A DNA stretch of 64,000 nt from Cyclina sinensis (lineage: Eukaryota; Mollusca; Bivalvia; Venerida; Veneridae): assembly GCA_012932295.1 (NCBI GenBank), contig JAAONU010000014.1, forward strand, positions 21,780,011-21,844,010, in the 5' to 3' direction. Position 1 is the stretch's first letter, and each line of letters starts with the position of its first letter. The position numbers and the translations under genes were made by a program. Below are positions 35,401 to 47,840 of this stretch, in pieces. The notes under the pieces are model-generated. The model was not told the DNA's origin, made no database searches, and was given only the letters and a program-made list of their open reading frames with translations.

Positions 35401-38400
35401 GAAAACCAGTCATTCCTTGCTGTGGTTTTGCCGCAATACGACTTTGCCAATTGGCTTGATCGCAAAAAACAACCGATATTGCCATCAAAAACGCAACAAT
35501 CCCATAAATTATACCAGGAATACTTCGAAATGTTAAAAATGAGTTTTTGTAATTTCCCTCGGGTCCTTTCAGGCAAGACATAGTGCTGTGAATAGTCTCT
35601 ATAGATGTGAATTCCTCAACTTTGGGATCGACAAGGTATGTAACTTTTAAGATAAACAGAGATGTGATGATGAAGATGATGGCAGTATTAAAGTAAGAGA
35701 TGTAGAAGGTTGTTCCGATGCCACCAATAAGACAGTACGACCCAAAAAGAACAGCAAGCATAAACACAGTAAACTCAGCGGATGTGTCTTTTGCAAGTAC
35801 ATCTATTGTCGCTTTGCCTAATAAAAAGAAAGCAAAGAGTCTTATTGAACCCCAGTATTAAGTTTTAGCATGTCATTTCTAGCTTCTGAGTGTAGAGTAA
35901 TAATTCTTCCATATTTGTTTACCTTAAAAAACGACATTTACATTTCAATTGAATACTGCAACGACATATATATTTCAAGCAAAAAGTATTCATATCCCTA
36001 TAAAGAACACTGATAGGAACGTCATACGCCCCTAAATATCTTTGGGCAAATACATTGTTTTTAAAAAATTGATTTTAATCTACATTAGTAACGAATGAAA
36101 TTGTTATGAACAAAATATATAGCTGAAGAAGGAAGTTTGACATTGGTTAAAAGTGTGGCTGTTATGAAATTTTAGACAAGATTTCGTAACTCTTAGTTTA
36201 ATTGACTCTGAAAATAATGTTGCATTAATAATAACAATAATACATTAAATATCAAAACCTTTCAACCATGAAAACTGACACTTTTAGCATTAAACTCAAC
36301 ATTGTTATGTTTATAGCCTATGGAAATAAGGCATTCGATAACTACGCGCGTTCACTATTTGCCAATGTCCAAACACTTTACATTAATAGGGCATAAATGT
36401 TGTACTCTACGCCAATCATCTGTTTTAAGGATATTTCTGGTTACAAAATATCCTGCGATGACTTGGTCGCTTGAGAGAAACGCATTGTCTTAGTTTATTT
36501 GACGGTTTGTGGAGTGATATATATTTTGACATTAAGAACTTTTTTTTTCTGCGTAAATGGTAAGAACTATTAACTTATTTCAGCAGTAATAAATTTCTTA
36601 GAACTTTTGTATACAAGTTAGTTTTATTGGCTGTTTTATTATTCGCACTAATATGCATGTACAAGAACTTTTAGAAATAGATTAAAAGAAAGCAAGACCA
36701 AACACACAACTTGTGTAAGATAAACAGCTCATGTTTTATTATTGAAAACCTAGTGCTTACCTGCAAGAATTAGGTTTGCAAGAACAACCATATTAGTAAA
36801 GAGAGCAACTATGCAGAACATTACGTGCACACCCTTTCCAAAGCGGACATATGCAACCTGAAACAAATGAAAGAAAATGGTTTATTTATATTCTGTTAGG
36901 TATTGACAGGTCATGTTGATATTAGATGTTTATTTTGTCCATGGTAGTACTTCGACTCTCGTAGAATAGTTCGATTTGAGATGTTATTAGTAAAACCAGC
37001 CTCGCTGGTTAAAAAGAATGAATATATTGACTCAATACTTTGCAATTAAATGCTGGTATACTACAGTGTAGCAATAACACGTGACTCTGACGTCACTAAA
37101 GGCATCAAAAGCAAGACAAAACTGTCAACATTGTCTCCTCTTGTATATAGAAAATTACCCGTTATCTTTATCGACATTAATGGGACATGTGTCAGTCTAA
37201 AGAGAAAAATATAAGCTTTCCATGAAATATAGGATCTTTACCGGCAGCTGAGCCGTTTTATCAAGCACTGCGTGAAACCTTGCATACAAACAGATTCCAA
37301 CTTTTCACGCAGTGCTTAAAAATCCGCTCACTTGCTGACGAAGATCCTATATTGAGTGGAAAGCTAACATTTTTTCCTTAGACACGCGTCCCATTAAAAT
37401 CGATGAAGAAATGAAATAGTTACGGGAAATTACCTATTCTTATGCTGAGCCAATGTTCATACTTATATCTTGGTTTTGGTGCCTTTAGAAACGTCAAAGT
37501 CATGTGTAATTGCTACACGGTACCCCAAACACTGCCTTCCTTAGAAGAATATTTAACGGTTTTTTTTTGTATTTATTTTCATGAATATAACTTTATATAC
37601 ACATGGATAACTTTTCATATAAGCTTTGTAACAGTCACATTCCGCTCAGTACTCCAAGACTGCAATACGACAGGACAATTCATACCTGAGGAAAAGTTTT
37701 GGCTCCCGGTGCCTTCGTCTTCAGATGAACACAAAGTACAGCAAATATAAGAATAGCAATCACCACAGACAACGTATAGTACAGGGAACCAGCTACTCCA
37801 ACCTTAAACGGATGTAGTACTTATGTGTAATAAATTTGTTGCAGGTATGGTTTTAGTACAGATTGACCCTGTAGTACAGAACAAATTTCTTAGGTTTAAA
37901 ATGCGCACCGATATAAATTCGATATGTGTCGTATTTCAAAAGATGATGAAAACAATTTTATCGAAACAAAAACAACTTAATAATAATGTTTACAGTAAAT
38001 TCACAATCCAATCGTTTCACTGAGGATGTAATAACTTAAAAGAACTTATTTGAATAACATGCATATGACCATCAATTAATTAAATCTTTAATATTTTTAC
38101 CACTATGATGACAAACCTTTAAAAAGAGCAGCAAAAAGGTTTTATAACGCTGAACCGAAAGTACAGCTATCCCGAGTCACATTTTTAATAAAACAGACAT
38201 TTAATAGAGTCGATCATATTTTATGAAGAAATACATAATCTTTGTTAAAGCAATATACCTTGCTTGCTAATGTAGGACTTTGCAAAAAGTCTGCAGGCCA
38301 TAGAGATTGTGATGTCACTGTGACTGCCGTTAGGCTTACGCTGACGCGTCCACCTGCGTCAAATATGACGTCAAGACTGTGGGAATCCTTGAAAACGTAC

Positions 38401-41351
38401 TCTCTGAAGTGTAGTCAAAATTAAAATGCTTAATTAGATAATGAATAATCATAAGATATTCGAAGTAATAACATGCTTAACGAATGACAAAGAAATGAGA
38501 AAAAAAGACAACACTAACTGGGCTGTATAATTCCGTTAAATTTTGATGAATTGCTACTTCATACCTGATTTTACTATAGGCAAAGCCGATTATGATCGAA
38601 AATCCTGCAAACCCAAGTAACGTCAATAGTGCTAATTCGTACTTTTCAATAACTGGGTTAAACCTGAAGTTTGAAATAAACAGATATTATGACAAATGAA
38701 AAAGCAGATAATTGACAAAGAAAAATACAAACATTTAAAAGGGAAAAATATGTTCTAATAAAAAATTAATTTTATGACGGGGTTGTATTCGCTTCGAACT
38801 TGCAGTTTGATAACGCTGAATATGATGGGTCTTCTTTTTATTTTGGACACATACTATCATAATATATATACCAAGCTACCCCAATGTACTCAACAAAATG
38901 AATTAAGGGTTAAGACATAGGTTCATAGATTTTTTAAATGCAAAAATGTTCATGTAAAAGTTAAATTGTGTTTTCCTTTAGACACACCAGTACTTGTGTA
39001 TATATGTGTTTATCTAACAGCTCAGGTCCGTGCAAACACTCCAAGCCCACAAAATCAAGTGAAAATCAAATGTGTAGAATAAAGTCAACGTGACATGAGC
39101 AGGTTTTAATTTGATTTTTTTGATTCGAGTCCATATGTTACACTACTGAACTGATTAGTGTGAAGAATCTCTGATGCCTGTAAAACACATGTCGGAGACT
39201 GAGGCAGCCAGAGCAGTCGATCGTCTGCTGGCTGGGCAAACGCAGCGCGAAGTGGCCTATGAGCATGGTGTTAGCCAAAATGTAATCAAACGACTTTTGC
39301 AAAAGTACCTGGACACAGGCGCTGTCGCCAGACGTCCTCAGAGTGGTCGTCCAAGGTCAACATCTGCTCTGGAATACCGTGCCATCGTTGTCCTGGCAAA
39401 ACGCCATAGGAGACTTCCAAACTGCTTCCGATGTTCAAATCTCGGCACAAACATATCGCAACAGACTCCACGACGCTAATTTAACTGCTCACCGTCCTGC
39501 GATACGTCCTCCTTTAACGCCAAGACACCGTGCGACCCGCCTCGACTTTGCCAGAGATTACTATAATTGGCAACTAAGGCACTTGTGTATTATGCTATTC
39601 ACCGACGAGTCCAAATTTTGCCTGGACTTCCATGATGGACGTCAGTGAAATGAGCGCTTCAGCGAGTGTTGCATATCCGAACATGACAAGTTTGGTAGTG
39701 GCTCTGTTATTGTTTGGACGGGCATTTCTTACGACGGGCGTACAGACCTTCACTTGTTTGTTAACGGCACAGTTACTGTTAGACGTTATATTGACGAGAT
39801 TCTCCGACCTCACGTCATTCCATATGCTGGTGCAATCGGCCAGAAATTCGTGTTAATGGACGACAATGCTACAGCTCACCATGCGAGTATCGGCAATCAG
39901 TACCTTGACGACAAAGATGTTGAACGTATGGAATGGCCAGCTAGGTCTCCAGACATGAACCCAATAGAACATGCCTGGGACATGTTAAAGCGCCGTGTTT
40001 CCGCACGACAAAGTAAGCCGTCAACCAGAAATGATCTGGCTGCTGCACTTACTGAGGAATGGGGTCTCATACCACAAAGGTACATCAAAAAGCTTAAACG
40101 CAGCTTCCAGACCCGTGTCAAACAGGTTATCCGAGCACGAGAAGGTCATACCCGTTTCTAAAATCTAAATGGTTTCCATATTTCTTATAATAAGCCATTG
40201 TGTTTACCCTACCCACCAAGTCTCAAACACTTTAAAACTTGTTGTCGTGCTACTGTGTTTGTGAAACGCTTGTTACTTTTAGTTTAAATTTGTCACAGAT
40301 ATAATGATTTTTTGTTGGCTATTCACTTCAGCAAGTAAAAAAGGTATGTCTTTAAGAACTGCTGAAGGGTCAATTTGTTTTGTTGAGTTCATATATATCA
40401 TACAACACTAATATATATATATATATATCATGGAGAGGGATGTGAAGATCCAAAACTCATTTAGTATAAGAAAAAGACCCTAACACCGCAGTAGCAAACA
40501 TAGCTACTTGGTGTAAAAAAAACAAAATTTTAGAATGTTTTTCGACATATACTTCCTAGTATAATCTATGACCCAAGTCCAGAGTGGTGCTAAAATTACT
40601 TTAGATGCGTATTTTTCACAAATTTAAGGAAGATTCTCCAGACAATTAAAACATAACTTATTTCAGAAATATATGCCTAATAGTTTTATATACGAAATTA
40701 TTTTTAAAAAAAAAAGCCAATATATCTATGTAAAACGCATTATTTCCTTGTGGAGCTAAAAATATTACCCAGGGGCAAAGTTAAACAACCTAAATGAAGG
40801 TCCACTAGGGATGTTTTATGCAAGCTTTCATGAGTATGGGCCAGTTGGTATCAGACAAAATGAGTTATAAAGTTTTTTTTCAAATTCTAGGTAAAATATG
40901 TAATCCCAGGCGTTGAGCAAAAAAAACAATCCCAGGGCTATAATTGAACAATATTGGTATTGTTTATTAGACAACTTGTCTGTTGCTTTTCTACATCGCA
41001 ATTTTGTACTGTGTGTACAGTAGATTTACACAGAAGGCACGTCGTTGCCTAAACAATCATATCGTGCGATAATGTGCAGGCCTTAAGAAAAACTTATGAA
41101 TTTCAACTGAAAGGAACAGAATATATTTAACATATAACATTCATCGTTATATTAAAATACAATTGTGATAGTACGGAAAGAAAATATAAATATAATTTAC
41201 AACGAAATATGTTATCAACTTTGCTTACTACAAAAGCTGCGGGAAAAGTCGTTTAAACATACAGAACTTTAAAACTTACTTACCTTCCGGATACATTTGC
41301 AGATGGTAAATTTACCGGACAATTCGACAATTCAACGTACGCAGTATTCAT
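32409..41351 (-). CDS. DUR3: DUR3-like urea/proton symporter, copy B
   Basis: Ten exons on the minus strand: 41284-41351, 38565-38663, 38259-38403, 37686-37802, 36761-36857, 35278-35817, 34612-34777, 33996-34188, 33456-33669 and 32409-33094 (TAA). They encode 774 residues, with GT donors and AG acceptors throughout. The family imports urea across the plasma membrane. Diagnostic blocks are FDAGGRVSVSLTAVTVTSQS (exon 3), KTKAPGAKTFPQ (exon 4), VVFCDQANWQSRIAAKP (exon 6) and LMSTGSGEVMAISSILVYDI (exon 7). Exon 8 (residues about 411-475) is a cysteine-rich loop with CxxC, CxC, CxxC and CxxH. Exon 10 adds two more hydrophobic segments and a basic tail. The start fits because the next in-frame block CPVNLPSA aligns with CPVDLPSA of the other copies. 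It is the most divergent of the three. Intron 1 holds a Tc1 element and intron 4 a hairpin MITE, neither touching exons. Confidence 0.9.
37151..37436. mobile_element. Hairpin MITE in intron 4 of DUR3 copy B
   Basis: Two arms of about 125 bp are inverted copies: left 'gggacatgtgtcagtctaa' and 'ataggatcttta' against right 'ttagacacgcgtccc' and 'gaagatcctatat'. The innermost palindrome is 'aagcactgcgtgaaa' / 'tttcacgcagtgctt' around a loop of about 25 bp. There is no ORF. The RNA would fold into a long hairpin inside the intron. Confidence 0.75.
38889..40389 (+). mobile_element. Tc1-like DNA transposon in intron 1 of DUR3 copy B
   Basis: The left end has 'ctcaacaaaatgaattaagg' after TA, and the right end has the inverted 'gacccttcagcag' / 'aatttgttttgttgag', giving imperfect terminal inverted repeats that begin CTCAACAAAA. 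Between them lies a broken DD34E transposase. The length of about 1.5 kb is normal for Tc1-type elements. Exact ends are uncertain by a few bases. Confidence 0.75.
39174..40161 (+). pseudogene. Tc1-type DD34E transposase, inactive
   Basis: The N-terminal frame (39174 to about 39410) has a helix-turn-helix DNA-binding region around TQREVAYEHGVSQNVIKR and a GRPRST linker. The frame then shifts near 39410 and continues in the 39343 frame (SAQTYRNRLHDANLTAHRP, then TDESKFCLD with the first catalytic Asp). A TGA at 39646-39648 interrupts it, with a few codons lost at the usual GRxRVWRR position. The last part (to 40161) carries the second Asp (LMDDNATAHHA) and the Glu (SPDMNPIEHAWDML), 34 residues apart. 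A frameshift plus a stop make it non-autonomous. Confidence 0.85.
40390..41283. other. Intron 1 remainder of DUR3 copy B, with a dispersed-repeat stretch
   Basis: 'ttaccca ggggcaaag' followed by 'gaaggtccactagggatg' (40765-40815) and similar phrases resemble the dispersed repeat at 9400-10320. A short (AT)n tract lies at 40411-40429. No exon is seen. Confidence 0.4.
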
Positions 41352-41674
41352 CCTGGTCTGTAAATGTATTTCATTAATCATGTCTTTTTACCCTCTATTG
41401 ACTGTCACATTATTTTACAGTGAAATCAAATAAAATTATGATCAAAACTGTCATACATTAATTCTGGCTTCTACCTCCAGCTGTAGAAAAAGGGCCGACG
41501 AATTATTTTGTTTATTAATATAGAATATTTTTTTCTTAAATTCAGAGTGTTTTCAGAATAAATATGTATCATTCTCTTATTCAAGACGCACAGAAATTTG
41601 AAATGTACCAACACATTTTGAATAAATCGGACATTGTTTCATAATTAATACAAATCTGCATTAAACAGTCTCTT
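41352..41674. promoter_or_regulatory. 5' flank of DUR3 copy B
   Basis: This is about 320 bp between the copy B start codon and the left end of the large inverted repeat. The promoter should be here or inside the repeat arm. I see no convincing TATA box or initiator. Confidence 0.3.
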
Positions 41675-43163
41675 TTAAAATGTAGTCATGCATATTTCTA
41701 CTTTAAACTTTCATCTGAAATTTACGATATGTATGTTAAAACTAAAGTAGAACTAATTCAGACGTTTGACAAGACAAGAATAACGTCGAGCATACTTTTA
41801 ATCATATAAATCATTCTATTCAGCATATTTCTAATTAGTCCAGTCGATTAATATAGTTTCAAGTCTTTCCAGCTAGCATTTATGTGAATACAAATCGAGA
41901 GATCAAGCGTTCGCAAATGCATCTACATAGGTTATTCGTTCCAATAATTGTTTGGAAACTATATAGAACAAGGCCCGTGCAGATAGAGTATTACGCAGGT
42001 GACTTCGTTTCAGCTATTTCATAGCCCTTGTAGATTAAGAATTTGGGCGGTACCTCTTACATCAGCTGTTTCTATAAATTGTCACACAAAAGTGATATAA
42101 AAGATTATGCCCCTGGTCCTTGAAGATGTGCATTTCACACTTCAGTGATATATGTGATATCTCTAAAGACCAATTAGAAATTCAGTCAATATCATATTCA
42201 GTTATGGCTTAGATATCGGAAAATCAATGTGTTTTACCAGTATCAGGTGATTTAGAAATAAATTTTATTGAAACTTTTTTATGTGGTCAAAGCGACCCTG
42301 AAAAACTGAAAAAAATATATGTACTGATATTTTTCTTTGAAAATCTATTTACCATGAATAAATCCAATGTAACAAAAGTTTCACCCCAACTTATTAGAGC
42401 TGGATTCTGTCAAGCTGTAATGGAAAGGCTAGTAAAATTCAATTAACATCTGAGCTGGCAGATATATTTACGTCTATATATTTATTTACATTGTACAGGA
42501 AGGCTGTGCTAAAGTTAATTAATTTTATTTCTTAACAGTCTATGTTGTTTTTTTTTCAGTTCTGAAATTATCATCATGCATTTCGGTCATTTTGAACACT
42601 ATAGTACTATTTCAAACATGTTGAACATCTTTAATTAAATGCAAACTAAATGGATTCTCACTCACTCACTCACTCAAATTCTGATTCACTTTCTCAAGAT
42701 CAGCTTTCATTAAGTGTTAGTTCAATCTCAATCAAATTCAGCATTCACTCCTTCTACTAAGCGTTAAAAGGCAATGATCAGAAATCTAACCATTATTATT
42801 GTTTTAAACAATACAAGTACAAACCATTTATATTCCAATAAAATTAAAATTTACCTGTTGTACGTCTAGCAAAATTTCAACAATTTAAACATTTCATATA
42901 AATCAACAGTGTTTGCAAAGAGTTAGAAAATCGATCCGGATGATGCATATAATCAGTTTTTGTTTGCAGCTGTATCTTTATGTTAATATATTCAAAATTG
43001 TGCAGCAGGAAAATTTCATCATGGTGTGATGCATTTACAAAACAGCTAATCTAATAATTCAGAAGTATAACATACAATAAAAAAGCAATGCACTTAGCAA
43101 ATTTCAATGACATTGACTTTGAAAGTGGTAGATAGAAAGAAAGAAAAAAAGATAGCTAGAAAG

Positions 43164-43164
43164 A

Positions 43165-43242
<78 letters not shown>

Positions 43243-43267
43243 TAGATAGATAGATAGACATAGATAA

Positions 43268-43298
<31 letters not shown>

Positions 43299-43320
43299 CT
43301 AGTAGATAGATAGATAGATT
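43164..43320 (+). repeat. (TA)n-(GA)n-(GATA)n compound microsatellite
   Basis: A TA run at 43165-43209 is followed by a GA run to about 43238 and then GATA repeats to 43318. The arm b counterpart at 47726-47840 is (CT)n-(CTAT)n-(GT)n-(CTGT)n, so the array has changed composition since the arms split. Confidence 0.9.
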
Positions 43321-44216
43321 TTATGAGATAAAATAAGAGTCCGGATAGGCGGACGATTTGAGAACCATTGATATATCACAATATATGATATCCGTGCGCA
43401 AACAACACGACTGAATGAACGCGAGGTGGAGATGCAGTTAATCGTATGCAAAATCGAAAATAAATTTTAATGCTCAAGACGTATACGGGTATATCAAAAT
43501 ATGTTAAATGAATAGTTCATTTACTTACTAGCCTATATCAATTTTCATATCATCAAGGCTGCTTAAGTATTCATTTAAATAGACATATTTTTAATATAGT
43601 TATGAGTGGTTAATGTGAAAAAAATTCATAGAAAAAATGTCAGTTATGCCTCTCTTCATACATGGGAAGGGGCAGTCTAAGAATATTTATAAATCTTAAG
43701 ACCTGTTTTGCTCTTATGTATTTCAGAATATTTTCACCGAATACTGTTTGTGTATTTCATGCATTAAAACATATTTGAAATGAAACCTTTGGAAATAGAT
43801 ACACAGCAGATTATTAAATCATTTTCAACGTTGTCAACGTTTTATTACTGCCTAAAAATATTTATCCAGTCTTATGACATTGCATCCTTATTAAGCCGGA
43901 TTAAATAATTTGAGGTCTCTCACACCACTGATCTGTTGTAGAACAATTTACTGAAAGTTTCGGGTTTTAGGTCGTTTACCGACTTCCTTTTCTGTTGCAC
44001 TGTCTCAAAATCTGTTTGCAAGACCGTGAAATGTCCAGTCAACGCAAAAGGTGAAATGTCCATTGGACACAGCAAAAAAAAGAAACAATTAAAAAAGACA
44101 TGTTTATAACTTTTAGTATAATGCATGCATAATAATATAACTTGACAAACCATATGACGGTCTGTTAATAGTATATCACGATTACTTTGATTTGAAATAA
44201 TATTCCTTATTAATCT

Positions 44217-44495
44217 AGCTTGAAAGATTGTAAAGACGTTTGACAGGAGCATGTTGGATAACAACATAAATACATATTTGTCGAGACCCCATAGTACCTC
44301 ATGATAAAAAGATGTTGAGACCCTGTTCGACTTCATAAATATTCTTAAAATAATGATATGCAGCTGCTTCTATTACATAACGATACACTTTCCTCGCTAA
44401 TTGCCTTTTAATTTGGTATCTGAGGTAAATATTGTACTTTGAAATTCTTTTTCAAGCACTATTATAGATTAAGGTTGATTGTAGTTGTAGGCGCA
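44217..44495 (-). pseudogene. Deamidase-like gene relic, copy 2 (arm a)
   Basis: On the minus strand this aligns with codons for roughly residues 218-310 of the intact gene at 25910-27168 (the part downstream of the LSGC motif). Landmarks are 'ttgaccctgttcgacttcat'-like sequence near 44315-44335 and 'tttcaagcactattata' near 44451. Frames are interrupted, and the LSGC and signal-peptide parts are absent. It is mirrored in arm b. Confidence 0.65.
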
Positions 44496-44504
44496 AAACA
44501 AAAG

Positions 44505-45059
44505 TTGATTTAATATCAAATTGATATTAAATTTTATGTATTCTGTGCACTGCTTTTTTGGATACATCTTGATACAAACTCTAATTATACGACATGAATC
44601 AATTTTGCAACGGTTTATTATCATTACTGCAAAAACATAAGTCAACCAAATAATGTTTAGTAAAAATAACTCGGTAGACATTAAGTTTGTGTTTAACAGA
44701 AGTCAATGTTTCTTTCAGAAGTTTCAATGCCAGCGTCTGCAGCATTCTTCAATCTTTAAAGATACATTTAAGACTGCATGGCAAGTGTGTAAGTACACGA
44801 TCTTATGTAAAGTACATGACCTAAGTGTTTATCCGACGTTTGTTCATTGTAAGAACAAAATACCAAAAATCTTACCTAAAATATCAAGAAAAATTATGTG
44901 TACTTTCCTTTTTTTATTTTCAAAGAAGTAAACACATGTAAAGTCAAATGAAGAGTGACTTTAGCAAGAAAATCTATTTCTTTGTTATTCAGGCAGATGA
45001 AACTGCGTCTCTTGTCATGTTTCTCTGTTGCTTTTTATACAAGAGACGAGAAAAATAAA
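44505..45059. other. Inverted-repeat spacer, left part
   Basis: Noncoding sequence between arm a and the DUR3 exon 7 relic. It includes a block at 44975-45062 shared with 5755-5850. The frame at 44653-44931 is unrecognised. Confidence 0.4.
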
Positions 45060-46598
45060 CTGGCAACCCAGTTAACATCAGTCGTTGTAATGAGAGTTAA
45101 AAGGACAAAACAAACTTCTTTCCCAAGCAGCGCCAGTACAACGTAAGTAGTTATGAAACCTGTCTCAAAATTGTAGGTGAACAAAAATGTTTTTTTACGA
45201 ATTCATTATTTTATTTGCACACACTTCTAAAATAATAACTGATACATGTAATATAGTTTAGAAATATCACGGAACACATACTAATGGAGCTGGATGAACT
45301 TTTAATAACAGATGTATTAGGGATCAGAAACTAATTCAAATAAATGTTTAATGATGCATATGTAAAGTTTCGAAAGCAACCAATCAATATGTAATGAATG
45401 CTAAATTTTGGACAAAATATTTGCATTTTACACCCTAAACATAAAATATAGAAACGATCATCAATGTACGAAATGCTTTAACAAGAAAATGATAAGTGTT
45501 TGTTCCAAGTCAACATCGGCCAAATATATTTGCACAGAAAATAAGAAGTAAAGAAAAAACACAATGAATGGTTGTGTAAATCTAATTTACAGATAAGGTT
45601 GTAAATATCTATTGAGAACATACCTTCATCTTTTTCAGTACATAACTTCCTCTTTTTCAGTATCTGTTAAGAGATTCGCCCCATTGCGAAAGCTCATCGT
45701 TTTGTAAGTCATTGAAGAAATGAATGATAATTGTTGGAATTGTAAACTAAAGAAAAACAGCAATAAAAAACCAGTCATTCCTTGCTGTGGTTTTGCCGAA
45801 ATACGACTATGTTAACTGGCTTGGTCACAAAAAATAACTGATATTGCTATCAAAAATGCAACAATCCCATAAATTATACCAGGAATACTTCGGAATGTGA
45901 AAAATGAGTTTTGTAATTTCCCTCAGCTCCTTTCAGGCAAGACATAGTGCTGTGAATAGTCTCTATAGATGTGAATTCCTCAACTTTGGGATCGACAAGG
46001 TATAAAACTTTTAAGATAAACAGAGATGTGATGATGAAGATGATGGCAGTATTGAAGTAAGAGATGAAGAAGGAAAGTTGTTCCAATGCCACCTATAAAA
46101 CTGTACGATTCAAAAAGAACATCCAGCGGATGTGTCCTTGTCAAGTATATTTAAAGTTGCTTTGCCTTACTAGAATAAAAATCTAAAATGCCTTTTTTAC
46201 AAAAGTGTTTGGTTTTAGTATATCAGTTCTAACTTTTGAATGAAGCGTAATGACCCTATCATTTAGTATGACTTAATAAGTCTTGTTAGCGGTAATATAA
46301 AACTCTTTAAGTATGAAAGAAATCATTGGAGTAGCTTTCAAAAATGGATGGAGAAAAACAGCTTTAACATGAAACATTATGGAATTCAGCTTGAATTTAC
46401 TCTTGATTTTTTTTACAAATGTTGTTTCATGAAAAGAGACCAAGCACACGATGTATGATAAGAAACAGCTGCTGTTATAATATTAATAACTTACAGCTTA
46501 CCTCCAAGAATTAAGTTTGCAAGAACAACCATATTGCTAAAGAGTGCAACTACGCAAAAAAGTAGGTACACACCCCTTCCAAAGCGGATACATGCAAT
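45060..46598 (-). pseudogene. DUR3: DUR3-like relic with exons 7, 6 and 5
   Basis: Three exons of a copy B-like gene lie in the spacer of the large inverted repeat, in normal minus-strand order: exon 5 at 46502-46598 (97 nt, open, good splice sites), exon 6 at about 45624-46166, and exon 7 at about 45060-45159, truncated. Exon 6 has a lost stretch near its 5' end (where FTVFMLAVLF should be), several 1-2 nt indels, and a short duplication containing two 'ctttttcagta' copies at 45630-45662. Exon 7 breaks off after the VLLTLIT codons. Exons 1-4 and 8-10 are missing, replaced on both sides by inverted-repeat arms. Confidence 0.85.
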
Positions 46599-46599
46599 C

Positions 46600-46906
46600 T
46601 GAAATCAGAGAGAGAGTAAAAAACGAAATACAGATTCTTTTGCAAAGAAAATCAGTGGTTTTTAAATCAGTAGGTTTTTTTAACTGCTAAAACGGCATTG
46701 TCTTCGAAGACTATTTTACACATTTTTTTTCACTTTTCATGCGTATAATTCAAAACGGATATTAATAACTTTTCATCTCAGCTTTATTCAATTCAATAGT
46801 GACAGGTTCGCAAATACAAAACTAAAAATCTAATTTTATGTAAGTTAAGTTTGTCGCTACACCAACCTCTTCGTCATATAACCTGCCCGTCATCTGTGCT
46901 AAATAC
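46600..46906. other. Inverted-repeat spacer, right part
   Basis: Intron-like noncoding sequence 5' of the exon 5 relic. Nothing else is recognised. Confidence 0.4.
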
Positions 46907-46911
46907 CTTTT

Positions 46912-47195
46912 TGTTTTGCGCCTTATTACAACTACAATCAACATCAATCTATGATAGTACTATATTTACCTCAGATACCAAATTATAAAGGCTATTAGCG
47001 AGAAAAGAGTATCATTCAGTAATAGAAGCAACAGCATATCATTATTTTAAGAATATTTATGGATTCGAACAGGGTCTCAACATCTTTTTATCATGAGGTT
47101 CTTAGGGGTCTCGACAAATATGTATTAGTGTTGTTATCCAACATGCTCCTGTCAAACGTCTTAACAATCTTTCAAGCTAGATTGATATTATTTCA
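46912..47195 (+). pseudogene. Deamidase-like gene relic, copy 3 (arm b)
   Basis: Mirror image of the relic at 44217-44495. A frame starting at 47059 is nearly the same as the frame read on the minus strand at 43920-44336, but this reflects the shared repeat; it is not the frame of the intact gene. Confidence 0.6.
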
Positions 47196-47720
47196 AATCA
47201 AAGTAATCGTGATAACTATGCTTATAAGTACTATTAACAGACCGTCATGTGGTTTGTCAAGTTATATTATTATGCACGCATTATATTGTAAGTTATAAAT
47301 ATGTCTTTTTGAGTCAATTTTTTTTCCTTTGCCCAATGGACATTTCACCTTTTGCGTTGATAGACATTTCACGGTCTTGTAAACAGGTTTTAAGACTGTG
47401 TAGCAGAAAAGGAAGTCGGTAAACGACCTAAAACCCGGACACTTTGAGTAAATTGTTCTTCATTATATCAGTGGTGTGAGAGACCTCAAATGCATTTAAT
47501 CCAGCTTAATAAGAATGCAACGTTGACAACGTTGAAAATGATTTTATAATTTTATATTTCCAAAGGTTTTAGTTTTAACATGTTTTAATGCATGAAATAC
47601 ACAAACAGTTTTCGATGAAAACATTCTGAAATAAAAAATAAGCAAAACAGGTCTTAACTTTTATCAATATTCTTAGACGGCATACGTCTTGGGCATTAAT
47701 ATTTATTTTTGATAAAACAA

Positions 47721-47725
<5 letters not shown>

Positions 47726-47779
<54 letters not shown>

Positions 47780-47840
47780 ATTTATCTGTGTGTGTGTGTG
47801 TGTGTGTGTGTCTGTCTGTCTGTCTATCTGTCTTTTTTTC
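47726..47840 (+). repeat. (CT)n-(CTAT)n-(GT)n-(CTGT)n compound microsatellite
   Basis: Arm b counterpart of the array at 43164-43320. Confidence 0.9.

Larger units (their letters stand above)
41675..44504. repeat. Large inverted repeat, arm a
   Basis: This arm pairs in reverse complement with 46907-49322. Paired landmarks are 'aatcgagagatcaagc' (41895) with 'gcttgatctctcgattt' (49083); 'taaatccaatgtaacaaaagtttcacc' with its complement near 48613-48650; the GAGT/CACT run (42657) with the GTGA run (48313); 'gatcgatccggatgatgcatataatcag'-type sequence near 42930 with 48030; and a deamidase-like relic at its inner end. Arms differ by numerous substitutions and by microsatellite length. Confidence 0.85.

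Noticed and set aside
43920..47298. Similar open frames in both arms (43920-44336 minus and 47059-47298 plus)
   Set aside because: Their similarity comes from the inverted repeat, and they are not in the frame of the intact deamidase-like gene.
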